64,000 bases of DNA from Mugil cephalus (GCF_022458985.1 NC_061773.1:24710001-24774000); one strand, 5' to 3'; shown: positions 11,085 through 21,030, counted from the stretch's first letter. Notes: generated by a model from the letters alone, not told the origin. Numbers and translations are program-made.

Positions 11085-12084
11085 GCTGGGTAAACTTTCT
11101 GATCCTTTAAACACCTAGTTTGATTTGGTTGTCCTTCAGTCGTCCTGTACGGTCTGAAACATCTCTCCTTAAATTCGGAAACAACCTGATTGCCTATTGG
11201 TGTCTGTCTTACTCCTAGCAACACTAAATCTCAGGAAGAAAGAAAAACAATTTCTTCAGAATTGCAAACATTTTCTTGGCTTCAGCTTCAGACTGACAAG
11301 GTTTCTGGGGTTGAACGTTAAAGTTCCTCGGATATCTGTATCTGTAGATCTTTTAGACAGAAGTTCTAAAGGTACGATAAACGCTGGGATAAGCTCCAGG
11401 AACCACCACGACTGGTCAGCCATTCAAAGCTTTTTAACATCTGGTTCTAGCATTCGGTTGTCCTCCTACCCTCACATATGGTATTTCTGAAATATTTCTC
11501 CTTGAATTCAGTGACAAACTGCTGGTCCTTTGGTGGTTATGATCTTTACATCTGTAAAGACATCTGGAGACTCTTTTGCCATCAGATACGGATTTCTATG
11601 TCTGCGGTCCCTTGTTCAATCCCTGGTTCAATTCCAGGTTTTGGCATCTGAAAACCACTTTAATCCCATTAGACTGCGAGTTGGATTTACCTTCTGCTGC
11701 CAGATACGGTCCTTCTGAAGTATCTGTCCATGATTTCAGCAACAAACTTATGAGGATTTTGGTGCTTAACCAACCACCACAGGTTTTCAGTAGTCTCACT
11801 CCTGGCAACATTTAATCTCAGGAACGCTCAGAGGGAATGTCTAGAATTTCTATATCCGACGACGTGTCCAGGGTGTACATCGCCTTTCGCACGATAAACG
11901 CTGGGAATAGGCTCCAGGAACCACTTCAAACCGTAGTTAGGAATAGTGGTAGTAGAAGATGAGATCAAGTGTATCGTCTTACTCCAGACAACACTAAGCC
12001 ATTGGTGGTGAATAGTCAGTTTGTCCAGGAACTCTATATGTATGCTGGATTATGAGTTTTACACCTTTTTTTCATGCAGAAAGA

Positions 12085-12157
12085 GCCGAAATAGCTCAGT
12101 TGGGAGAGCGTTAGACTGAAGATCTAAAGGTCCCTGGTTCAATCCCGGGTTTTGGCA
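12085..12157 (+). tRNA. tRNA-Phe(GAA), array copy 1
   Basis: All four arms fold: acceptor GCCGAAA, D arm GCTC/GAGC, anticodon arm TTAGA/TCTAA with GAA at 12118-12120, T arm CCTGG/CCGGG. No intron and no encoded CCA, as expected for a nuclear gene. One change from the commonest copy: C69T, leaving a G-U pair in the acceptor stem. The Pol III A box (TAGCTCAGTTGG) and B box (GGTTCAATCCC) are intact, and TTTTT at 12177-12181 can terminate. The 73-nt length matches the standard numbering exactly. Confidence 0.93.
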
Positions 12158-12802
12158 GCTGGGCAGCATTTCAAAGTTTTTAAACATCTAGTTCTAGCAT
12201 TCGGTTGTCCTCCTACCCTCACATATGGTATTTCTGAAATATTTCTCCTTGAATTCAGTGGCAAACTGCTGGTGCTATGGTGGTTATGATCTTTACATCT
12301 GTAAAGACATCTGGAGACTCTTTTGCCATCAAATACAGATATCTGTCCCTGTGGCCCCTTTGTTCAATCCCTGGTTCAATTCAAGGTTTTGGCATCTGAA
12401 TACCACTTCAATCTCATTAGACTGCGAGTTGTAGGATTCACGTCCCTTCTGCCGTCAGATACGGTCCTTCTGAAGTATCTGTCCGACGACCTGTCCAGGG
12501 TGTACATCGCCTTTCACACGATAAAAGCTGGGATAAGCTCCAGGACATCTGGTTCTAGCATTCAGTTGTCCTTCTGCCCTCACATGTCCAGGGTGTACAC
12601 TGCCTTTCACACGATAAAAGCTGGGATAAGCTCCAGGAACCACCACAACCCTAGTGAGGATAAGTGGTAGTAGAAGATGAGATCAAGGTATCAGTCTTAC
12701 TCCAGGCAACACTAAATCATTGGTGGTGGATAGTTAGTTTGTCCAGGAACTCTGTATGTATGCTGGATTATCAATTTTACACCTTTTTTTCATGCAGACA
12801 GA

Positions 12803-12875
12803 GCCGAAATAGCTCAGTTGGGAGAGCGTTAGACTGAAGATCTAAAGGTCCCTGGTTCAATCCCCGGTTTCGGCA
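12803..12875 (+). tRNA. tRNA-Phe(GAA), array copy 2
   Basis: Matches the common copy except G63C (TCCCCGG), which puts a T-C mismatch in the middle of the T stem. The same variant occurs in copy 5, showing exchange between units. TTTT at 12896-12899 is the likely terminator. Possibly less stable but otherwise complete. Confidence 0.9.
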
Positions 12876-13548
12876 GCTGGGCAGCATTTCAAAGCTTTTA
12901 AACATCTAGTTCTAGCATTCGGTTGTCCTCCTACCCTCACATATGGTATTTCTGAAATATTTCTCCTTGAATTCAGTGACAAACTGCTGGTGCTATGGTG
13001 GTTATCATCTTTACATCTGTAAAGACATCTGGAGACTCTTTTGCCATCAGATACGGATTTCTGTCCCTGTGGCCCCTTTGTTCAATCCCTGGTTCAATTC
13101 CAGGTTTTGGCATCTGAATACCACTTTAATCCCATTAGACTGCGAGTTGGATTTACCTTCTGCTGCCAGATACGGTCCTTCTGAAGTATCTGTCCATGAT
13201 TTCAGCAACAAACGTATGAGGATTTTGGTGGTTAACCAACCACCACAGGTTTTCAGTAGTCTCACTCCTGGCAACATTTAATCTCAGGAACGCTCAGAGG
13301 GAATGTCTAGAATTTCTATATCCGACGACGTGTCCAGGGTGTACATTGCCTTTCACACGATAAAAGCTGGGATAGGTTCCAGGAACCACCACGACCCTAG
13401 TGAGGATAAGTGGTTGTAGAAGATGAGATCTAGGTATCAGTCTTACTCCAGGCAACACTAAATCATTGGTGGTGGATAGTTAGTTTGTCCAGGAACTCTG
13501 TATGTATGCTGGATTATCAATTTTACACCTTTTTTTCATGCAGGAAGA

Positions 13549-13621
13549 GCCGAAATAGCTCAGTTGGGAGAGCGTTAGACTGAAGATCTAAAGGTCCCTG
13601 GTTCAATCCCGGGTTTCGGCA
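13549..13621 (+). tRNA. tRNA-Phe(GAA), array copy 3, canonical
   Basis: One of four copies with the fully paired canonical sequence (the others start at 14284, 16080 and 19576). Anticodon GAA is at 13582-13584. The spacer after it begins GCTCGGCAGC rather than the usual GCTGGGCAGC. Confidence 0.95.
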
Positions 13622-14283
13622 GCTCGGCAGCATTTCAAAGCTTTTAAACATCTAGTTCTAGCATTCGGTTGTCCTCCTACCCTCACATATGGTATTTCTG
13701 AAATATTTCTCCTTGAATTCAGTGACAAACTGCTGGTGCTTTGGTGGTTATCATCTTTACATCTGTAAAGACATCTGGAGACTCTTTTGCAATCAGATAC
13801 GGATTTCTGTCCCTGTGGCCCCTTTGTTCAATCCCTGGTTCAATTCCAGGTTTTGGCATCTGAATACCACTTTAATCCCATTAGACTGCGAGTTGGATTT
13901 ACCTTCTGCTGCCAGATACGGTCCTTCTGAAGTATCTGTCCATGATTTCAGCAACAAACGTTATGAGGATTTTGGTGGTTAACCAACCACCACAGGTTTT
14001 CAGTAGTCTCACTCCTGGCAACATTTAATCTCAGGAACGCTCAGAGGGAATGTCTAGAATTTCTATATCCGACGACCTGTCCAGGGTGTACATTGCCTTT
14101 CACACGATAAAAGCTGGGATAAGCTCCAGGAACCACCACAACCCTAGTGAGGATAAGTGGTAGTAGAAGATGAGATCAAGGTATCAGTCTTACTCCAGGC
14201 AACACACTGAATCAGTCAGTTTGTCCAGGAACTCTGTATGTATGCTGGATTATCATTTTACACCTTTTTTTCATGCAGACAGA

Positions 14284-14356
14284 GCCGAAATAGCTCAGTT
14301 GGGAGAGCGTTAGACTGAAGATCTAAAGGTCCCTGGTTCAATCCCGGGTTTCGGCA
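14284..14356 (+). tRNA. tRNA-Phe(GAA), array copy 4, canonical
   Basis: Identical over 73 nt to the copy at 13549. The spacer after it starts to show single-base gains and losses against the other units (for example one A lost in the run after CATCTGT near 14500). Confidence 0.95.
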
Positions 14357-15015
14357 GCTGGGCAGCATTTCAAAGCTTTTAAACATCTAGTTCTAGCATT
14401 CGGTTGTCCTCCTACCCTCACATATGGTATTTCTGAAATATTTTCTCCTTGAATTCAGTGACAAACTGCTGGTGCTTTGGTGGTTATCATCTTTACATCT
14501 GTAAGACATCTGGAGACTCTTTTGCAATCAGATACGGATTTCTGTCCTGTGGCCCTTTGTTCAATCCCTGGTTCAATTCCAGGTTTTGGCATCTGAATAC
14601 CACTTTAATCCCATTAGACTGCGAGTTGGATTTACCTTCTGCTGCCAGATACGGTCCTTCTGAAGTATCTGTCCATGATTTCAGCAAACAAACGTATGAG
14701 GATTTTGGTGGTTAACCAACCACCACAGGTTTTCAGTAGTCTCACTCCTGGCAACATTTAATCTCAGGAACGCTCAGAGGGAATGTCTAGATATTCTATA
14801 TCCGACGACCTGTCCAGGGTGTACATTGCCTTTCACACGATAAAAGCTGGGATAAGCTCCAGGAACCACCACAACCCTAGTGAGGATAAGTGGTAGTAGA
14901 AGATGAGATCAAGGTATCAGTCTTACTCCAGGCAACACTAAATCAGTCAGTTTGTCCAGGAACTCTGTATGTATGCTGGATTATCAATTTTACACCTTTT
15001 TTTCATGCAGACAGA

Positions 15016-15088
15016 GCCGAAATAGCTCAGTTGGGAGAGCGTTAGACTGAAGATCTAAAGGTCCCTGGTTCAATCCCCGGTTTCGGCA
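15016..15088 (+). tRNA. tRNA-Phe(GAA), array copy 5
   Basis: Carries the same G63C T-stem variant as copy 2 and is otherwise canonical. It is followed by the unit with many single-base indels. Confidence 0.9.
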
Positions 15089-15751
15089 GCTGGGCAGCAT
15101 TTCAAAGCTTTTAAACATCTAGTTTCTAGCATTCGGTTGTCCTTCGTACCCTCTACATGGTATTTCTGAAATATTTCTCCTTGAATTCAGTGACAAACTG
15201 CTGGTGCTATGGTGTTATCATCTTTCATCTGTAAAGACATCTGGGACTCTTTTGTCATCAGATACGGATTTCTGTCCTGTGGCCCCTTTGTTCATCCCTT
15301 GTTCAATTCCAGGTTTTGGCATCTGAATACCACTTTAATCCATTAGACTGCTGAGTTGGATTTACCTTCTGCTGCAGATACGGTCCTTCTGAAGTATCTG
15401 TCCATGATTTCAGCAACAAACTTATCAGGATTTGGTGGTAACCAACCACCACAGGTTTTCAGTAGTCACTCTGGCAACATTTAATTCAGGAACGCTCAGA
15501 GGGAATGTCTAGAATTTCTATATCCGACGACGTGTCCAGGGTTTGTACATTGCCTTTCACACGATAAAAAGCTGGGATAGGTTCAGGAACCACCACGACC
15601 TAAGTGAGGATTAAGTGGTTGTAGAGATGAGATCTAGGTATCAGTCTTACTCCAGGCAACACATAAAATTGGTGGTGGATAGTTTTGTTTGTCCAGGAAC
15701 TCTGTATGTATGCTGGATTATCAAATTTACACCTTTTTTTCATGCAGAAGA

Positions 15752-15820
15752 GCCGAATAGCTCAGTTGGGAGAGCGTTAGACTGAAGATCTAAGGTCCCT
15801 GGTTCAATCCCGGTTTCGCC
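15752..15820 (+). pseudogene. tRNA-Phe(GAA) copy 6, damaged
   Basis: Recognisable along most of its length with anticodon GAA, but single bases are missing in the acceptor strand (GCCGAATAG), in the run after the anticodon arm (CTAAGGTCC) and in the T arm and acceptor 3' end (ATCCCGGTTTCGCC). The whole preceding unit shows the same kind of error, so this may be a consensus error rather than a dead gene. Confidence 0.8.
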
Positions 15821-16079
15821 TTGGCAGCATTTCAAAGTTTTTAAACATCTAGTTCTAGCATTCGGTTGTCCTCCTACCCTCACATATGGTATTTCTGAAA
15901 TATTTCTCCTTGAATTCAGTGACAAACTGCTGGTGCTATGGTGGTAGTAGAAGATGAGATCTAGGTATCAGTCTTACTCCAGGCAACACTAAATCATTGG
16001 TGGTGAATAGTCAGTTTGTCCAGGAACTCTATATGTATGCTGGATTATGACTTTTACACCTTTTTTTCATGCAGAAAGA

Positions 16080-16152
16080 GCCGAAATAGCTCAGTTGGGA
16101 GAGCGTTAGACTGAAGATCTAAAGGTCCCTGGTTCAATCCCGGGTTTCGGCA
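16080..16152 (+). tRNA. tRNA-Phe(GAA), array copy 7, canonical
   Basis: Canonical sequence. It sits only 328 bp after copy 6 because the spacer between them is internally deleted: TGGTGGT from the first part of the unit joins directly to AGTAGAAGATGAG from its last part. Together with the next 2 kb it repeats the region starting at copy 1 at an offset of 3,995 bp. Confidence 0.95.
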
Positions 16153-16797
16153 GCTGGGCAGCATTTCAAAGTTTTTAAACATCTAGTTCTAGCATTCGGT
16201 TGTCCTCCTACCCTCACATATGGTATTTCTGAAATATTTCTCCTTGAATTCAGTGGCAAACTGCTGGTGCTATGGTGGTTATCATCTTTACATCTGTAAA
16301 GACATCTGGAGACACTTTTGCCATCAAATACAGATATCTGTCCCTGTGGCCCCTTTGTTCAATCCCTGGTTCAATTCAAGGTTTTGGCATCTGAATACCA
16401 CTTCAATCTCATTAGACTGCGAGTTGTAGGATTCACGTCCCTTCTGCCGTCAGATACGGTCCTTCTGAAGTATCTGTCCGACGACCTGTCCAGGGTGTAC
16501 ATCGCCTTTCACACGATAAAAGCTGGGATAAGCTCCAGGACATCTGGTTCTAGCATTCAGTTGTCCTTCTGCCCTCACATGTCCAGGGTGTACACTGCCT
16601 TTCACACGATAAAAGCTGGGATAAGCTCCAGGAACCACCACAACCCTAGTGAGGATAAGTGGTAGTAGAAGATGAGATCAAGGTATCAGTCTTACTCCAG
16701 GCAACACTAAATCATTGGTGGTGGATAGTTAGTTTGTCCAGGAACTCTGTATGTATGCTGGATTATCAATTTTACACCTTTTTTTCATGCAGACAGA

Positions 16798-16870
16798 GCC
16801 GAAATAGCTCAGTTGGGAGAGCGTTAGACTGAAGATCTAAAGGTCCCTGGTTCAATCCTGGGTTTCGGCA
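16798..16870 (+). tRNA. tRNA-Phe(GAA), array copy 8
   Basis: Single change C62T (ATCCTGGG). This leaves a G-U wobble in the T stem and alters the end of the B box, but the fold is kept. Confidence 0.92.
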
Positions 16871-17543
16871 GCTGGGCAGCATTTCAAAGCTTTTAAACAT
16901 CTAGTTCTAGCATTCGGTTGTCCTCCTACCCTCACATATGGTATTTCTGAAATATTTCTCCTTGAATTCAGTGACAAACTGCTGGTGCTATGGTGGTTAT
17001 GATCTTTACATCTGTAAAGACATCTGGAGACTCTTTTGCCATCAGATACGGATTTCTGTCCCTGTGGCCCCTTTGTTCAATCCCTGGTTCAATTCCAGGT
17101 TTTGGCCTCTGAATACCACTTTAATCCCATTAGACTGCGAGTTGGATTTACCTTCTGCTGCCAGATACGGTCCTTCTGAAGTATCTGTCCATGATTTCAG
17201 CAACAAACGTATGAGGATTTTGGTGGTTAACCAACCACCACAGGTTTTCAGTAGTCTCACTCCTGGCAACATTTAATCTCAGGAACGCTCAGAGGGAATG
17301 TCTAGAATTTCTATATCCGACGACCTGTCCAGGGTGTACATTGCCTTTCACACGATAAAAGCTGGGATAAGCTCCAGGAACCACCACAACCCTAGTGAGG
17401 ATAAGTGGTAGTAGAAGATGAGATCAAGGTATCAGTCTTACTCCAGACAACACTAAGCCATTGGTGGTGAATAGTCAGTTTGTCCAGGAACTCTATATGT
17501 ATGCTGGATTATGACTTTTACACATTTTTTTCATGCAGAAAGA

Positions 17544-17616
17544 GCCGAAATAGCTCACTTGGGAGAGCGTTAGACTGAAGATCTAAAGGTCCCTGGTTCA
17601 ATCCCGGGTTTCGGCA
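17544..17616 (+). tRNA. tRNA-Phe(GAA), array copy 9, G15C
   Basis: The D loop reads CACTTGGG instead of CAGTTGGG. Position 15 is normally a purine that pairs with position 48 in the tertiary core, and this G is also part of the Pol III A box, so both folding and transcription may suffer. The 3' flank (GCTGAGCACCCTTTCTCAGC) matches the 643-bp unit type, while the following spacer is of the 746-bp type, so a recombination junction lies just after the gene. Confidence 0.85.
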
Positions 17617-18289
17617 GCTGAGCACCCTTTCTCAGCTTTTAAACATCTGGTTCTAGCATTCGGTTGTCCTCCTACCCTCACATATGGTATTTCTGAAATA
17701 TTTCTCCTTGAATTCAGTGACAAACTGCTGGTGCTATGGTGGTTATCATCTTTACATCTGTAAAGACATCTGGAGACTCTTTTGCCATCAGATACGGATT
17801 TCTGTCCCTGTGGCCCCTTTGTTCAATCCCTGGTTCAATTCCAGGTTTTGGCATCTGAATACCACTTTAATCCCATTAGACTGCGAGTTGGATTTACCTT
17901 CTGCTGCCAGATACGGTCCTTCTGAAGTATCTGTCCATGATTTCAGCAACAAACTTATCAGGATTTTGGTGGTTAACCAACCACCACAGGTTTTCAGTAG
18001 TCTCACTCCTGGCAACATTTAATCTCAGGAACGCTCAGAGGGAATGTCTAGAATTTCTATATCCGACGACGTGTCTAGGGTGTACATCGCCTTTCGCACG
18101 ATAAACGCTGGGATAGGCTCCAGGAACCACTTCAACCGTAGTTAGGATAAGTGGTAGTAGAAGATGAGATCAAGGTATCAGTCTTACTCCAGACAACACT
18201 AAGCCATTGGTGGTGAATAGTCAGTTTGTCCAGGAACTCTATATGTATGCTGGATTATGACTTTTACACCTTTTTTTCATGCAGAAAGA

Positions 18290-18362
18290 GCCGAAATAGC
18301 TCAGTTGGGAGAGTGTTAGACTGAAGATCTAAAGGTCCCTGGTTCAATCCCGGGTTTCGGCA
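18290..18362 (+). tRNA. tRNA-Phe(GAA), array copy 10
   Basis: Single change C25T (GAGTG), giving a G10-U25 wobble in the D stem. This is the first of the units with the shorter 643-bp spacer. Confidence 0.92.
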
Positions 18363-18932
18363 GCTGATCACCCTTTCTCAGCTTTTAAACATCTAGTTTG
18401 GAAGTTTGGTTGACGTTTGGTCGTCCTATACTGTCTTTCTGAAATATTTCTCCTTGAATTCAGAAACAACCCGATGGCCTCATGGTCCTTATCATTGTTC
18501 CATCTGTAAAGAGTTTCATCACTCTGAACATGTTTTTTGTTGATGAAGGATAAGTAATCTATGATTTCTATGTCAGTGGCCCCTGGTTCAGTCCCTTGTT
18601 TAATTCCAATTTTTGGCACCTAAAAACCACTTTAATCTCATTAGACTGTGAGTTGTAGGATTCACGTCTCTTCTACCATCAGATAGGCCCTTCTGAAGTA
18701 TCTGTCCGACGACCTGTCCAGGGTGTACATCGCCTTTCACACGATAAAAGCTGGGATAAGCTCCAGGAACCACCACAACCCTAGTGAGGATAAGTGGTAG
18801 TAGAAGATGAGATCTAGGTATCAGTCTTACTCCAGACAACACTAAGCCATTGGTGGTGGATAGTTAGTTTGTCCAGGAACTCTGTATGTATGCTGGATTA
18901 TGACTTTTACACCTTTTTTTCATGCAGAAAGA

Positions 18933-19005
18933 GCCGAAATAGCTCAGTTGGGAGAGCGTTAGACTGAAGATCTAAAGGTCCCTGGTTCAATCCCGTGTTT
19001 CGGCA
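18933..19005 (+). tRNA. tRNA-Phe(GAA), array copy 11
   Basis: Single change G64T (TCCCGTG), producing a C50-U64 mismatch in the T stem. The spacers on both sides are nearly identical 643-bp units. Confidence 0.88.
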
Positions 19006-19575
19006 GCTGATCACCCTTTCTCAGCTTTTAAACATCTAGTTTGGAAGTTTGGTTGACGTTTGGTCGTCCTATACTGTCTTTCTGAAATATTTCTCCTTGA
19101 ATTCAGAAACAACCCGATGGCCTCATGGTCCTTGTCATTGTTCCATCTGTAAAGAGTTTCATCACTCTGAACATGTTTTTTGTTGATGAAGGATAAGTAA
19201 TCTATGATTTCTATGTCAGTGGCCCCTGGTTCAGTCCCTTGTTTAATTCCAATTTTTGGCACCTAAAAACCACTTTAATCTCATTAGACTGTGAGTTGTA
19301 GGATTCACGTCTCTTCTACCATCAGATAGGCCCTTCTGAAGTATCTGTCCGACGACCTGTCCAGGGTGTACATCGCCTTTCACACGATAAAAGCTGGGAT
19401 AAGCTCCAGGAACCACCACAACCCTAGTGAGGATAAGTGGTAGTAGAAGATGAGATCTAGGTATCAGTCTTACTTCAGGCAACACTAAATCATTGGTGGT
19501 GGATAGTTAGTTTGTCCAGGAACTCTATATGTATGCTGGATTATGACTTTTACACCTTTTTTTCATGCAGAAAGA

Positions 19576-19648
19576 GCCGAAATAGCTCAGTTGGGAGAGC
19601 GTTAGACTGAAGATCTAAAGGTCCCTGGTTCAATCCCGGGTTTCGGCA
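19576..19648 (+). tRNA. tRNA-Phe(GAA), array copy 12, canonical
   Basis: Canonical 73-nt sequence. It is the last full gene of the direct array. After it the 643-type spacer continues to about 20085, where the repeat turns around. Confidence 0.95.
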
Positions 19649-20087
19649 GCTGATCTCCCTTTCTCAGCTTTTAAACATCTAGTTTGGAAGTTTGGTTGAT
19701 GTTTGGTCGTCCTATACTGTCTTTCTGAAATGTCTCTCCTTGAATTCAGAAACAACCTGATGACCTTATGGTCCTTATCATTGTTCCATCTGTAAAGCGT
19801 TTCATCACTCTGAACACGTTTTTTGTTGATGAAGGATAAGTAGCCTATGATTTCTATGTCTGTGGCCCCTGGCTCAATCCCTTGTTCAATTCAAATTTTT
19901 GGCACCTGAAAACCACTTTAATCTCATTAGACTGTGAGTTGTAGGATTCACGTCTCTTCTACCATCAGATAGGCCCTTCTGAAGTATCTTTGATTAATTT
20001 CAGTGAGGTTTTTGGTAGTTATGATCTTTCCATCGGTATAGCTTTTCATCACTCTCAGTGTCTAGGATTTCTATGTCTGTAGATGTG

Positions 20088-21030
20088 TACTGATGTACAC
20101 ATGAGATTTAGTTTTGCCAGAAGTAAGAGTGATGAAAAGATTTACAGATGTGTAAAAAAAAAAGGCCATCAGTTAGTCGCTGAAATCAAGGACAGATGTC
20201 TCAGAAGGACTGTATCTGACGACAGAAGGAATGTGAATCCTAGAACTAGCTGTCTAATGGGAATAAAGTGGTTTTCGAGTGCCAAAACCTAGGGACTGAA
20301 CTAGGGACCATGGACATAGTAATGATGTCCTTCAACCAGAATAAAAAAACATGTACAGAGTGATGAAAAGCTTTATAGATCATAACCACCAAAAGCCATC
20401 AGTGTATCAATGAGAGATATTTCTGAAAAAGGATGAAAGTGAAAACAGCGAAAGTGACAGTCCAATAAACATATAGAGCTCCTGGACGTACTGACTATCC
20501 AACACCAATGGTTCAGTCTTGGCTGGAGTAAGACTGATGTACACATCTATGGACATAGAAATTGTTCAACCACAGAAACCTTGTCCGTCTGAAGCTCAAG
20601 CCAAGAGAAACTGTCAAGAAAGTCTCTCTGAGCGCTCCTGAGATTAAGTGTTGCCAGGAGTGAGAGTGATGAAAAACTATGCAGATGTAAAGATCATAAA
20701 AAGCTGTGAGTTTGCCAGATATTTCTGGAAGACCATATATGATGGCAGAAAGTCAACTGAATGCTGGAGCTCACTGTTTAAAGTGAAAAAGTAATGAGCT
20801 GGCAAAACCCAGGATCGAATCAGGAACCTCAGTGTAACAATCTCCCATCAGAGCTATTTGTGCCCATGTTGGTTATAAAAACGTGAAAAAGTGGATAATC
20901 CACTGATCATACAGAGATTGTGGACACATTAACAATCCACCACCAAAGATTTACTCTTGCCTGGAGTAAGACTGATGTACAGATCTACAGACATAGAAAT
21001 CCTAGACACTTTCACTTTCAGCCACAGAAA
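20088..21030 (-). repeat. Inverted array units at the right edge
   Basis: Read on the - strand this is array spacer. It includes the tRNA 3'-half relic (20280-20310), the block ending CCCATTAGACAGCTAGTTCT that also occurs near 8518-8537, and the Pol III gene's usual upstream block (CTTACTCCAGGCAAGA). At least two units face the direct array. The turn-around is at 20088-20110, where ATGTGTAC and GTACACAT form a short palindrome. Confidence 0.8.
20800..20865 (-). pseudogene. Degenerate tRNA-Phe-like relic in inverted unit
   Basis: On the - strand it reads CACAAATAGCTCTGATGGGA, then GTTACACTGAGG, then GATTCGATCCTGGGTTTTGC. The D arm, part of the anticodon arm and the T arm with a good B box are recognisable, but the anticodon region is damaged. 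Confidence 0.65.

Larger units (their letters stand above)
8280..20090 (+). repeat. Tandem tRNA-Phe gene array
   Basis: The region is built of repeats that each carry one tRNA-Phe(GAA) gene plus a long spacer. Gene starts at 12085, 12803, 13549, 14284, 15016, 15752, 16080, 16798, 17544, 18290, 18933 and 19576 give spacings of 718, 746, 735, 732, 736, 328, 718, 746, 746, 643 and 643 bp. Older, diverged units with tRNA relics start at 8304, 8837 and 9568. A standard spacer contains, in order: a TTTT(T) Pol III stop about 20 bases after the gene; a 25-nt tRNA 3'-half relic (for example 13088-13112); a hairpin with GGTGGTT/AACCACC arms; an L2-like LINE 3' tail (GACCTGTCCAGGGTGTACAT and onward); and CACCTTTTTTTCATGCAGA just before the next gene. 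The 643-bp units have a different first half. The 12.0-14.05 kb segment recurs at 16.0-18.05 kb with a constant 3,995-bp offset. Open frames of about 112 codons recur with the spacer but look accidental. Confidence 0.95.

Noticed and set aside
12943-18022. Open frames of about 112 codons repeated in the array (12943, 13689, 16938, 17684) as a tandem protein family
   Set aside because: They are spacer sequence. They cross the tRNA relic, differ by frame-breaking indels between units, have no splice or promoter context and resemble no protein.
12085-19648. CRISPR-like array of regular repeats
   Set aside because: The repeats are 73-nt tRNA genes with spacers that are themselves repeated, in a vertebrate genome.
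8280-20090. A tRNA-derived SINE family (tRNA head plus LINE tail) instead of true tRNA genes
   Set aside because: SINE copies would be dispersed with target duplications and decayed heads. Here the units are tandem, the tRNAs are nearly perfect and the tail is not at a unit's end.
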